Shown: in pieces, positions 1 to 6,468 of the stretch | How positions within the stretch are numbered: the first letter of the stretch is position 1 | Layout: each line of letters starts with the position of its first letter | NCBI GenBank assembly: GCA_027067235.1 | Contig: JALXFQ010000313.1 | Coordinates: 1 to 15,319 of the forward strand | Reading direction: 5' to 3' | Length of the DNA: 15,319 nucleotides | Source of the DNA: Gammaproteobacteria bacterium | GTDB taxonomy: Bacteria > Pseudomonadota > Gammaproteobacteria > QOAV01 | Notes under the pieces: generated by a model | Told to the model about the DNA's origin: nothing | Seen by the model: only the letters and a program-made list of their open reading frames with translations | The model's database searches: none | Translations under genes and position numbers: made by a program

Positions 1-90
1 AGCTTGGTCAGGTCGGGAACATCCACAGCCAGTCTGGCATGATCGCTGTCGCGTCCCGGGCTGCCGCTGGTATTGTCCGGCCGTTGTCAT
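1..90 (-). CDS. Possible start of a further cistron after the phosphatase (partial)
   Basis: An ATG at 90-88 overlaps the phosphatase TGA (89-87) as ATGA, the same junction that joins kinase and phosphatase. A GGAG stands 5 bases before it, a good ribosome site. The frame stays open to the window edge, but the about 30 residues seen are rich in Arg, Gln, Gly and Cys, which looks like a non-coding frame. The phosphatase's own frame after its TGA is also open to the edge and has a more protein-like make-up (Asp, Val, Leu, high GC at third positions); a GTG at 26-24 lies in it. So a gene probably lies to the left, but which start it uses, or whether a frameshift or stop error is involved, cannot be settled here. 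No function can be given. Confidence 0.25.
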   Translation of the reverse strand, partial: MTTAGQYQRQPGTRQRSCQTGCGCSRPDQA

Positions 91-1007
91 TTTTGCTCCA
101 GGAAAAACTCCAGGTCAGCGACATCGGATTCTTCGATGTCGGCAACCAGGTCTGCGCGCGGCAGTCTGAATTGCGGTTGCGGTCTGGCGCTGGGATTGGT
201 TTTTTCCAGCTGGCGATAGTCGGTATTGCCACGGATCAGACAGTCCCAGAGCCAGTCCTGGTCGTCAAAGGCCCAGTCTTCGTTCTGGGCGCCGAGTATC
301 TTGGTAACCGGTGCATTCCATTTCAGGAACAGGGCGGTCATGTTGTCGGCCGTGTCCGGGCGCGCGGCCTCGGCCCGTTTCAACAGTTTCCTGACCGCAG
401 ATCTGGTGGAAAAGCCATTACAGCAGGAAGCCAGTTTGCCCGGCTCGAGGGCGTCCCACACACCGTCGGTGCAAATCAATATGCTGTCACCCTTTTCCAG
501 TGGAAATTCCCTGCTGTGTTCCACCGTGGGGCGGTTTTTGCTGCCGATGCATTGCAGCAGGCTGCCGCGTTTGGTTTCGGTGGCCTCCCCGGCAACATGG
601 TCAATGGTAAAGTTGATTACCTGTTTGTTGCGAATATGGTACAGGCGGCTGTCCCCCACATGGGCCCAGTAGGCATAGCCGTTCTGGATCAGACACAGGG
701 CGCCGGTGGTGCGAGGGGGGATGTCGAGATTATGTTCCCGGGCCAGTAAGTGCAGCTTCCTGTGGGTCTGCAAAATGCAGTAATTGAGAAACAGCGTGGG
801 TTGCAGAATATCGCCGCCGTCCAGTTGTTGCAGTGCCTGGATGGAAGTGTCCTTGAGGAATTCAGCCGCCACCTCGCTGTTGGCGTAGGCGCCCAGTCCG
901 TCGGCGACCACCATCAGCACGGCGCCGTCGCGTTCGGCATAACCGTAACGGTCCTGGTTAACCTTGCGGGAACCAATGCGGGAGTCCCCTGCGATGTCGT
1001 AATTCAT
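87..1007 (-). CDS. PP2C-family serine/threonine protein phosphatase
   Basis: Predicted 306-residue cytosolic metal-dependent protein phosphatase that would reverse phosphorylation by the kinase encoded just upstream. The PP2C motifs are in order: VNQD (D19), VVADG (D36, G37), AHVGDSRLY (116-123), CTDGVWDAL (D181) and DNMTALFL (D221, N222). These supply the usual metal-binding aspartates. The third motif position reads DGLGA rather than the common DGxGG. The domain ends near residue 229; a 75-residue tail follows, ending in an acidic stretch (about 286-306) with no recognised domain. The start at 1007 is chosen because the PP2C fold begins right there and because its ATG overlaps the kinase TGA by 4 bases (ATGA), a sign of translational coupling; upstream in-frame codons overlap the kinase gene and look non-coding. 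Kinase-phosphatase pairs like this occur in type VI secretion, TerY-P and stand-alone signalling loci; nothing here picks among them. Confidence 0.9.
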   Translation of the reverse strand: MNYDIAGDSRIGSRKVNQDRYGYAERDGAVLMVVADGLGAYANSEVAAEFLKDTSIQALQQLDGGDILQPTLFLNYCILQTHRKLHLLAREHNLDIPPRTTGALCLIQNGYAYWAHVGDSRLYHIRNKQVINFTIDHVAGEATETKRGSLLQCIGSKNRPTVEHSREFPLEKGDSILICTDGVWDALEPGKLASCCNGFSTRSAVRKLLKRAEAARPDTADNMTALFLKWNAPVTKILGAQNEDWAFDDQDWLWDCLIRGNTDYRQLEKTNPSARPQPQFRLPRADLVADIEESDVADLEFFLEQK

Positions 1008-1927
1008 GCTTTTGCTCTTTTTTCCTGCGCTTCCCGATCCATGCGGTGAAAGAAATCCAGCAACTCTTCGGTGCTGCGCGGCCGGTGGCCGGGTTGTACC
1101 GACAACGACCATTCGATGCCGTCGAGCAGGGATTCCGGGTAACGTTTTGTAAGTGAGCGGTTACGTACGCTAAGCGTATCTTCAACCACGCGTGTGGTTG
1201 CCACCGGCGGCGCTGCGCCGGCAATACAGGCGTACATGGAAGCGCCCAGGGCGTAGATGTCTGTCCACGGCCCCAGTGCCTGGTTTTCGTGCTGCTCTAT
1301 GGGCGCAAAACCGCGCGTCAGGGTGCGGGTGATCTGGGTTTCGCCCTGCTCGCTCAGATTGTGCGCGGCGCCAAAGTCCAGCAGCAACGGCCGGCCGCCG
1401 CTGCGCATCAGTATGTTGGCCGGCTTGATGTCCAGATGCAGCAGATTCTGCTGGTGCATCTTGCCCAGGCCGTCGAGCAGGTCGGGAAACACCTTGCGCA
1501 TGAATCTGGGGCTGAGCGAGCCATTGTAGCGCTTGATGCAGGCTTTCAGATCCATGCCGTTTTCGTAGCGCATCACCATGTAAACCGTATTGTTGGCGCG
1601 GAAAACATCGTTGACCTGGACGATGTTCGGATGCTTGATCCCCGACAGCGCCAGCGCCTCGTTGAAAAACCGGCGTATGCCGCGCTTCATGGGCAGCTCG
1701 TATTCAGGCCGGATCGGCACCAGTTCGCGCTCACCGGCGCGTTTCATCAGCTTGGATGAAAAGTACTCCTTGATGACCACTGGCGCTTCATCGGCCAGCC
1801 GGGTCGCCTTGTAAACAATGCTGAAGCCACCGCCGCCGATGATGCTGTCGATACGATAGCCATGCAGTTCGAAGCCGGTCGCCAGCCCCGGTGGTGGTTT
1901 TCTGGTTTTTGAGTTATCGGTTTTCAC
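1004..1927 (-). CDS. Hanks-type serine/threonine protein kinase
   Basis: A 307-residue protein that is almost only a kinase domain, with no membrane segment or sensor domain, so probably cytosolic. Visible motifs are the glycine loop GGGGFS (31-36), the ATP-binding lysine in VVIKEYF (K53), the helix-C glutamate (E90 in FFNEALAL), the catalytic loop HLDIKPAN (164-171, D166), DFG (184-186), an APIEQ segment in place of APE (208-212) and DIYALG (223-228). All key catalytic residues are present, so it should be active. The start is GTG at 1927; no in-frame ATG lies before residue 61 and no Shine-Dalgarno is visible, the bases before GTG being pyrimidine-rich. A TACACT hexamer (1940-1935, minus strand) ends 7 bases before the GTG. 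It is followed by the PP2C gene with a 4-base overlap and preceded, 61 bases away, by an exported protease. Substrates are unknown. Confidence 0.92.
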   Translation of the reverse strand: MKTDNSKTRKPPPGLATGFELHGYRIDSIIGGGGFSIVYKATRLADEAPVVIKEYFSSKLMKRAGERELVPIRPEYELPMKRGIRRFFNEALALSGIKHPNIVQVNDVFRANNTVYMVMRYENGMDLKACIKRYNGSLSPRFMRKVFPDLLDGLGKMHQQNLLHLDIKPANILMRSGGRPLLLDFGAAHNLSEQGETQITRTLTRGFAPIEQHENQALGPWTDIYALGASMYACIAGAAPPVATTRVVEDTLSVRNRSLTKRYPESLLDGIEWSLSVQPGHRPRSTEELLDFFHRMDREAQEKRAKA

Positions 1928-1988
1928 GGGGAAAAGTGTAGACCAGAAACACCGATTTTACGATGGCGCTACGAAGATAGTCGTGAGA

Positions 1989-3404
1989 CTAGTCTAGAAG
2001 CAATAACTGCAACATTGGCACGATCTCGGGGTTGTATCTGAGAGACGGGTCAAGGGCGATCATTGCGGCCCGCAGATCAATGCGTCGATAGGCTCGACCG
2101 CTGCGGGTGTCCCGTACGAGCTCGCCTGACGTTTTCAACACGGAAAGAATTTGCGCTATGCTGGCTCCGGGCTTGATGGCTTTTAAAATGGCGTAGGCGC
2201 CGGCCACGAAAGGCGCGGAAACAGATGTGCCGTCTCCGGTGATAAGTCGATGTGCAGAGTAAGGTCCGTTGTTGTCGCCGGCGGATGTTATACTGACACC
2301 GGGCGCGAGCAGGTCGAGGGGTATTCCGCCATTGCTGAACGACGCCACTCGATCCAGATCATCCACTGAGCCCACCGCGATCGCGGAGGATACGCATGCT
2401 GGATCAGAAATACCATTGGCATTGCCATTGTTGCCTGCTGCCACCACGACAGCAATACCGGCTGCGGTAAAACGGTTGAACACAGTAGTATAGGGGCTGA
2501 TCGAGTCACAATGGGATGCATATGTCTTATTACCACCCAGGCTAAGATTGACTGCCGCGATCTTGAAGGCTTTTCTGAAGCCATAAATGAAATCCATTCC
2601 AGCCAGAATGTCCCAGTCCAGCAGAGTGTCTGCAAGTGTAAAGCTATCGAAGGAACTGGCGTTGACTTCAATTAGTTTGGCGTCCTTGGCGACTCCGTTC
2701 GGGAAGGCGGAACTGCCTCTGCCTGCGGCGACGCCAGATACCCAGCTGCCATGACTGACATAGTCGTTTGGTACGTCTGCGGCAGCAATTCCGTATTGTG
2801 TTTCTGTTCCATTCGGGCAGTTGGAGTAAAGTCCTTCCTGTGGGTAATCAGTGGAAAAGCATGCTCCCTTCACCGTTTTACCGGACAACATGGGGTGTGA
2901 AATTTCGATCCCCCCGTCAATAACGGCGACCACCTGGCCGGCGCCAGAAAAACCTTTTGCCCATGCTGCGGGCGCATTGACATGGGGAACGCTATTGGAT
3001 AGCACCATTTTCCGGCGCTTGTTGGCGTATATCTGAGCAACTTCGTTCAGTTGTGCTAGCGTTTCCAGGCCCTTGCGTGTCGCGAACGCACTCATCAGCG
3101 GAAAATACTTCAGATTGTGGTGAACGCGTGAATGAGTTTTCGATAATTGCTTGCTAATGGCGCGCCCCGTATTGTCAATCATTTGCTCGGTCTTTTGCCC
3201 CTGTGACAGTTTTCCGCTCACGTTGAAACGGATGATGACGGGTAGCTTTTCGCCGTCTTTCAACGCCAAGGCCTGTTTTGAGAACTCCGCAGAAGCTTTG
3301 CTCTGCAGCGCTTTGCGGAAACTGTTGCTATTGAGCGGGTTTGCGCAATAAGCGCTGGAAAACATGAGCAGGAAAGCAACGATGCTCAGGAGTGATCTGA
3401 TCAT
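1989..3404 (-). CDS. Exported subtilisin-like (S8) serine protease
   Basis: A 471-residue protein with a signal peptide (charged start MIR, hydrophobic 4-18, likely cut near Ala-Tyr-Cys-Ala, 18-21). It has no lipobox, so probably a soluble periplasmic or secreted endopeptidase. A propeptide-like region covers about 22-140: PVIIRF at 55-60 and a basic segment at 128-132 resemble an inhibitor_I9-like fold, which is an inference. The S8 catalytic domain follows: VVAVIDGG (D163), SHGSWVSGVAAG (H218), VVVAAGNNG (oxyanion-hole N325) and GDGTSVSAPFVAGA (S394). Thus a complete triad and probable activity. Start 3404 is preferred because it gives a clean signal peptide with AGGG 6 bases upstream; a TTG at 3428 in frame would add eight residues. 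It is the first gene of the protease-kinase-phosphatase run. Hand counts in it give about 47-52% GC, against about 65% in a block of the VWA gene, which hints at transfer. Confidence 0.92.
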   Translation of the reverse strand: MIRSLLSIVAFLLMFSSAYCANPLNSNSFRKALQSKASAEFSKQALALKDGEKLPVIIRFNVSGKLSQGQKTEQMIDNTGRAISKQLSKTHSRVHHNLKYFPLMSAFATRKGLETLAQLNEVAQIYANKRRKMVLSNSVPHVNAPAAWAKGFSGAGQVVAVIDGGIEISHPMLSGKTVKGACFSTDYPQEGLYSNCPNGTETQYGIAAADVPNDYVSHGSWVSGVAAGRGSSAFPNGVAKDAKLIEVNASSFDSFTLADTLLDWDILAGMDFIYGFRKAFKIAAVNLSLGGNKTYASHCDSISPYTTVFNRFTAAGIAVVVAAGNNGNANGISDPACVSSAIAVGSVDDLDRVASFSNGGIPLDLLAPGVSITSAGDNNGPYSAHRLITGDGTSVSAPFVAGAYAILKAIKPGASIAQILSVLKTSGELVRDTRSGRAYRRIDLRAAMIALDPSLRYNPEIVPMLQLLLLD

Positions 3405-3435
3405 GGGGAACCCTTGAAATAGTCGCAAAATACAT
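3328..3435 (-). other. Possible upstream/overlapping small ORF across the protease start
   Basis: An ATG at 3435-3433 follows AAGGAG with a 5-base gap, the best Shine-Dalgarno in this region. It opens 35 codons that end at a TAG (3330-3328), +1 relative to the protease frame, so the small ORF covers the protease ATG at 3404 and its signal-peptide codons. The peptide has no recognisable motif. It could be a translated leader that controls protease synthesis, or the Shine-Dalgarno may really serve the in-frame TTG at 3428 at an over-long distance. Presence of the ORF is certain; its translation is not. Confidence 0.35.
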
Positions 3436-3455
3436 GCGAACTCCTTGTCCGCAAG

Positions 3456-3470
3456 CGATAGAAGCTATCG
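3456..3470. promoter_or_regulatory. Perfect inverted repeat in the protease leader
   Basis: CGATAG, a 3-base centre, then CTATCG: a perfect 6-base dyad lying between the candidate -10 (3493-3498) and the protease start region. It could be an operator or a short RNA hairpin about 20 bases before the leader ATG. No T-run follows, so it is not a terminator. The regulator is unknown. Confidence 0.35.
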
Positions 3471-3492
3471 TAAGTAGTAGTTTAACATGTCT

Positions 3493-3522
3493 GTTATAGC
3501 GACGATATGGAATCTATTGCAA
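3493..3522 (-). promoter_or_regulatory. Candidate sigma70 promoter for the protease gene
   Basis: On the minus strand a TTGCAA (-35, 4 of 6 matches) is separated by 18 bases from TATAAC (-10, 5 of 6). Transcription would begin near 3486, giving an untranslated leader of about 80 bases that holds the inverted repeat at 3456-3470. The stretch 3405-3663 between the protease and deacetylase genes is AT-rich (about 40% GC in one 60-base block), as promoter regions often are. No clear hairpin-plus-T-run terminator for the deacetylase gene is seen in it. Confidence 0.45.
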
Positions 3523-3663
3523 AGAGATAGAGGCCGGGAAAACAGCATTCCTGCGCAAGCAAGAAACTTCTCTGTTGGTATTGTTGACGAAAAATGCAGG
3601 ATGATATATCGGCAAAGGCGATTGCTTGGCCATTCAAAGCTGGCGAACCATACTGGTTTCCAA

Positions 3664-4611
3664 TTACTTTTCGAGCATTGCCTCCACCACATCATTCCAC
3701 CCCAGCGCCAGATTGGTCCGGTTGTAGCCTCCGCCGCCCAGGGCGATGATGCGCCCGTCGCAGTGCCGGTCGGCGAGCTGGCACAGGGCGGCCGCAGCAT
3801 GGCGGTGGACAGCCGGGGTAAAGCGCATGTGGGTGATGGGGTCGCCGTCAATGGAGTCGGCGCCAGCCTGCAGTATGATAATTTCCGGTTTGGCCTGGTC
3901 AATAAATTTTTCGACGTCGGGCCAGACCCTGTGAAAGAACTCATCGGTGGCGCCGGGCGGCGCCGGGATATTGAGTTTGGTTCCCTGTGCCTCACCCTTG
4001 CCGGTTTCAGTGATGGCGCCGCTGCCGGGATAGAGAAAACGGCCGTCTTCGTGGATGTCGGCAAAGACAAGGTCAGCATCGGATTCAAAGGCATAGAACA
4101 CGCCATCGCCGTGGTGGGCGTCGATGTCCACATAGGCGATACGTCGCAGGCCGTGGCGCTGGCGCAGGGCGCTAATGAGCACGCCGGCGTCGTTGAATAC
4201 GCAAAATCCGGCAGCGCTGTCGGGGCGGGCGTGGTGCAGTCCGGCGATGGGCACAAAGACCCGTGGCGACTCGCCGCGAAGCATGCGATCGAGTCCGTCC
4301 AGCCCGCAGCCGACCACAGTGCAGGCCGCATGGTAAATGCCCTTTACCGCAGGCGTATCGCCGCTGTCGAGAAAGCCGCGACCGCTGGCAGAAAGGGATT
4401 TTGCCCTGGCAATGTAATCCGGCGTATGAAACAGGGCGAGGTCGGATTCCGCGCAGGTTTCAGGCAGGCGCACATGGACTTTTTTGTCGAGTCCGCGTTT
4501 TGTTGTTTCTTTCCAGAAAGCGTGGATGCGATCCGGGCCGAAAGGATGGCCGTCGCCAAAACCGTAGGCGCCGAGTTCGTCACCGAAATAGATGCTGACC
4601 GGCGACGTCAT
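3664..4611 (-). CDS. Histone deacetylase-family (AcuC-like) zinc hydrolase
   Basis: A 315-residue cytosolic deacetylase of the arginase/deacetylase fold. Bacterial relatives remove acyl groups from lysines of proteins (AcuC on acetyl-CoA synthetase) or from acetylpolyamines; the substrate here cannot be told. Catalytic features are complete: HH pair (H126, H127), zinc ligands D164 and H166 in DIDAHHGDG, the third zinc ligand D252 in GADSIDGDP, and the transition-state Tyr in GGGGYN (Y296). Length is typical of the single-domain family. The ATG at 4611 follows the stop of the upstream gene by 12 bases with only a weak ribosome site, so it is probably the last gene of the DUF2782-BPSS1780-secreted protein run. 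No acs or acetyltransferase gene is nearby to point to a target. Confidence 0.93.
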   Translation of the reverse strand: MTSPVSIYFGDELGAYGFGDGHPFGPDRIHAFWKETTKRGLDKKVHVRLPETCAESDLALFHTPDYIARAKSLSASGRGFLDSGDTPAVKGIYHAACTVVGCGLDGLDRMLRGESPRVFVPIAGLHHARPDSAAGFCVFNDAGVLISALRQRHGLRRIAYVDIDAHHGDGVFYAFESDADLVFADIHEDGRFLYPGSGAITETGKGEAQGTKLNIPAPPGATDEFFHRVWPDVEKFIDQAKPEIIILQAGADSIDGDPITHMRFTPAVHRHAAAALCQLADRHCDGRIIALGGGGYNRTNLALGWNDVVEAMLEK

Positions 4612-4623
4612 GGCGGCTGTTGC

Positions 4624-5208
4624 TCAGTAGCTGTCCACGCATTGCCAGGAGCGCACATCGGTGGTCAGGGGAATATGGATGGCTTCGCGGCGGGGCCCGG
4701 CTTCAATCTTTCTGGTTTCGTCTGTCTGCTCCACGGCATAACTGCCCACAGCGACCTCGGATACCGCTGAACGGTTCCCGCTGGCGTTTTTGCCGGGTTG
4801 TTCCTGGCCGGCTTCCGTGGCGTGTTCCAGCGGTTCCGGGATGGCGTCCACCTCCGGCCGGATGATGACCACTTTCTCTTTTTCGCCGAACAGCCATTGC
4901 GAGCCGGGCGTAAGCAGGGTTGTTGCCTTTTTGCGGTTTTTCCATTTCGCGGGGACTTTGCTTTGCGGCGCGCAATCCGGCTCCGAGTAGATCGCGCAGG
5001 CGCCCTTGCCGATTACGGCCACGCGGTAGATTTCTTTCGCCTTGCGGAAATTGTGACAGCCGGGTTTGGCGCCTTTGCCCCACAGGCTGATGGCGTCCTG
5101 GCGGCCAAACTTGTCGATGGTATAAAGCCGTATTTCGGCAGCGGCGGCAATGCGCGGCGTCAGCAACGACAGCGCAACGAGCAGATACAGCCAGCGCCAA
5201 CCGTTCAT
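4624..5208 (-). CDS. Exported four-cysteine protein of unknown function
   Basis: Not recognised as a named family. The 194-residue product has an N-terminal signal peptide (hydrophobic 5-23, probable cut in the AAAA run before E25), so it should be periplasmic or secreted. The mature part has a compact N-terminal half (about 25-120) with Cys51, Cys71 and Cys79, then a low-complexity linker rich in Glu, Pro, Ala, Ser (121-170) and a C-terminal tail with Cys190 close to the end. Four cysteines could form two disulfides. There are no membrane helices after the signal and no enzymatic motif. The ATG overlaps the stop of the upstream membrane-protein gene as ATGA, which suggests coupled translation and a shared envelope role. 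Confidence 0.8.
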   Translation of the reverse strand: MNGWRWLYLLVALSLLTPRIAAAAEIRLYTIDKFGRQDAISLWGKGAKPGCHNFRKAKEIYRVAVIGKGACAIYSEPDCAPQSKVPAKWKNRKKATTLLTPGSQWLFGEKEKVVIIRPEVDAIPEPLEHATEAGQEQPGKNASGNRSAVSEVAVGSYAVEQTDETRKIEAGPRREAIHIPLTTDVRSWQCVDSY

Positions 5209-5945
5209 GATACAAACACTCCCGCCGACCCGGTTTTAACGTCACTGTGGAAAATGGCGCGGTAACTGCAGTACAGTGAGCAGGCCGCCACCGGTGACAG
5301 CACCAGATAACCCAGCCCGAAAGTAAAAGCGGAAAGGATGGCCAGTACGATCATGATGAGTCCGTAAATGGACAGCGGCAGCCAGTTGCGCCAGGTGGCG
5401 AGAAAGCTCTGCTTCAGTGCATCGGTCGGCCTGATGTCGTCAAACCAGACAAGTGCCGGGGCATAGAGCAGGGCCATGAGAAACAGCGACCAGATCATCA
5501 GAACCAGCAATAAGCCGACGATCGGTATGCCGCCAATGGGGCCGTTTACGCTGCTGCCGCCGGTATGCATGGCCTCCAGCACCGCCGGGCTGAGAGAGCT
5601 GACGGCCACCAGGCCGGACAAAACGGCGACCATCAACTGCGCCAGGCCCAGAATCAGCAGGGAATGAAGCCTGCTGCTGGTCGCCGGTTGCAGCACCTGG
5701 TTGGCGTCCAGAGCCTCGCCGGCGTGGATTTTGGCCGCGGCGTTCATCATGCCGGCCGCCAGCAGGGGCGAAATCAGCGCCGAGGCGATGCCCCCCAGCA
5801 GCGGCAACAGCCCCAGCACTATCATCAGCAACATCACGGCAACGGCAATCAGCACCCACAGGCCCGCATAGGGTTTGAACAGGTTCCATCCACAGCCGAG
5901 CCATTGCGTGGCGTCACCGGCGGGTCTTTTGCTGATGTTCGTCAT
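5205..5945 (-). CDS. BPSS1780-type multispanning inner-membrane protein
   Basis: A 246-residue membrane protein with about five or six hydrophobic helices (roughly 29-50, 52-68, 95-117, 138-162, 190-226). The opening pattern, a Gly-Trp-containing amphipathic start (GWNLFKPYAGLW, 19-30) then a helix, LLPLLGG and a PLLAAGMM segment (60-67), matches what I recall of the BPSS1780 family. Its function is unknown. The start at 5945 is chosen over an in-frame start at 5966 because the A of its ATG is the last base of the DUF2782 stop (TAATG), the usual coupled arrangement. Its own stop overlaps the next ATG by 4 bases. These tight joins suggest the products are made together at the envelope. Confidence 0.82.
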   Translation of the reverse strand: MTNISKRPAGDATQWLGCGWNLFKPYAGLWVLIAVAVMLLMIVLGLLPLLGGIASALISPLLAAGMMNAAAKIHAGEALDANQVLQPATSSRLHSLLILGLAQLMVAVLSGLVAVSSLSPAVLEAMHTGGSSVNGPIGGIPIVGLLLVLMIWSLFLMALLYAPALVWFDDIRPTDALKQSFLATWRNWLPLSIYGLIMIVLAILSAFTFGLGYLVLSPVAACSLYCSYRAIFHSDVKTGSAGVFVS

Positions 5946-6298
5946 TACCAGGTCTTGATCACCCACATGGGCGCCTGAATGGGCTCATCCAGCTCGCCAC
6001 CGATGCGGTTGAAATCGCCGTCGCCGTCGGGGTCATGCAGATAATAGGGCGGTGCGTTCTTCGGCTCCACCTTGATCAGATACACCCGTCCGCGAATTCT
6101 GTATTCGGTGATTCTGGTGCCATCCTCTTCCGGTGTAATGGTGATTTCCGGCTCCAGGTCGTCGATAAGTATCTCCTTGCCGGTGTCATCGGTGACGATG
6201 ATTTTCGGCGGAGCCTTGTCGTGTCCGGCGGGCTGGACTTCAGCATGGGCCGACAGGGCGGCAAACAGACTTGCTAACAGCAATGTTACAGGGCGCAT
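5945..6298 (-). CDS. DUF2782 family periplasmic protein
   Basis: A 117-residue protein with a signal peptide (MRPVTLLLASLFAALSAHA, cut after residue 19), so exported to the periplasm. The core EITITPEEDGTRITEYRIRG (51-70), then VYLIKVEPKNAPPYYLHDPDGDG (72-94) and the C-terminal PMWVIKTW, fit the DUF2782 pattern. The family is small, mainly gammaproteobacterial and without assigned function; in Pseudomonas I recall a member next to polA, which is not the case here. DPDGDGD (89-95) resembles a calcium-binding loop, but no second hand is present. The start at 6298 is preferred because it begins the signal peptide and has GGAG 7 bases upstream. It is probably the first gene of a four-gene unit. 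Confidence 0.85.
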   Translation of the reverse strand: MRPVTLLLASLFAALSAHAEVQPAGHDKAPPKIIVTDDTGKEILIDDLEPEITITPEEDGTRITEYRIRGRVYLIKVEPKNAPPYYLHDPDGDGDFNRIGGELDEPIQAPMWVIKTW

Positions 6299-6441
6299 GG
6301 CTTGGCTCCGGTTCAGGTTCTGCAGGGAATGATGGCACAACTTCGGTTTCAACTAAACCGGGAAAAGCAGTGACTGTGTGCGGGTCGGAGTATTCCGGAA
6401 AAGCGGTTTGCGGGAAAACATGCCGACGGCCTGCCTGCTTG

Positions 6442-6468
6442 CCTCCAGCCCCAAGCCCCAAGCCTAAG
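6442..6468. repeat. Heptanucleotide repeat array overlapping the VWA gene 3' end
   Basis: Units on the plus strand are CCTCCAG (6442-6448), CCCCAAG (6449-6455) and CCCCAAG (6456-6462), then a 6-base remnant CCTAAG (6463-6468). The VWA stop codon (6466-6464, TAG on the minus strand) lies inside the remnant. The same consensus, CCYCMAG, recurs beyond the other end of this gene. Short tandem heptamers of this kind resemble the STRR sequences described in cyanobacteria. Confidence 0.7.

Noticed and set aside
1986..1995. Perfect 10-base palindrome AGACTAGTCT over the protease stop as a terminator
   Set aside because: It has no loop and no following T-run, and a 10-base palindrome of this kind can arise by chance.
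3345..3404. Lipoprotein signal in the protease
   Set aside because: The cysteine at residue 20 is preceded by Ser-Ala-Tyr; tyrosine at -1 does not fit a lipobox.
3487..4770. 427-codon plus-strand frame opposite the deacetylase
   Set aside because: It mirrors the deacetylase gene and the start of its upstream neighbour; no domain or ribosome site supports it.
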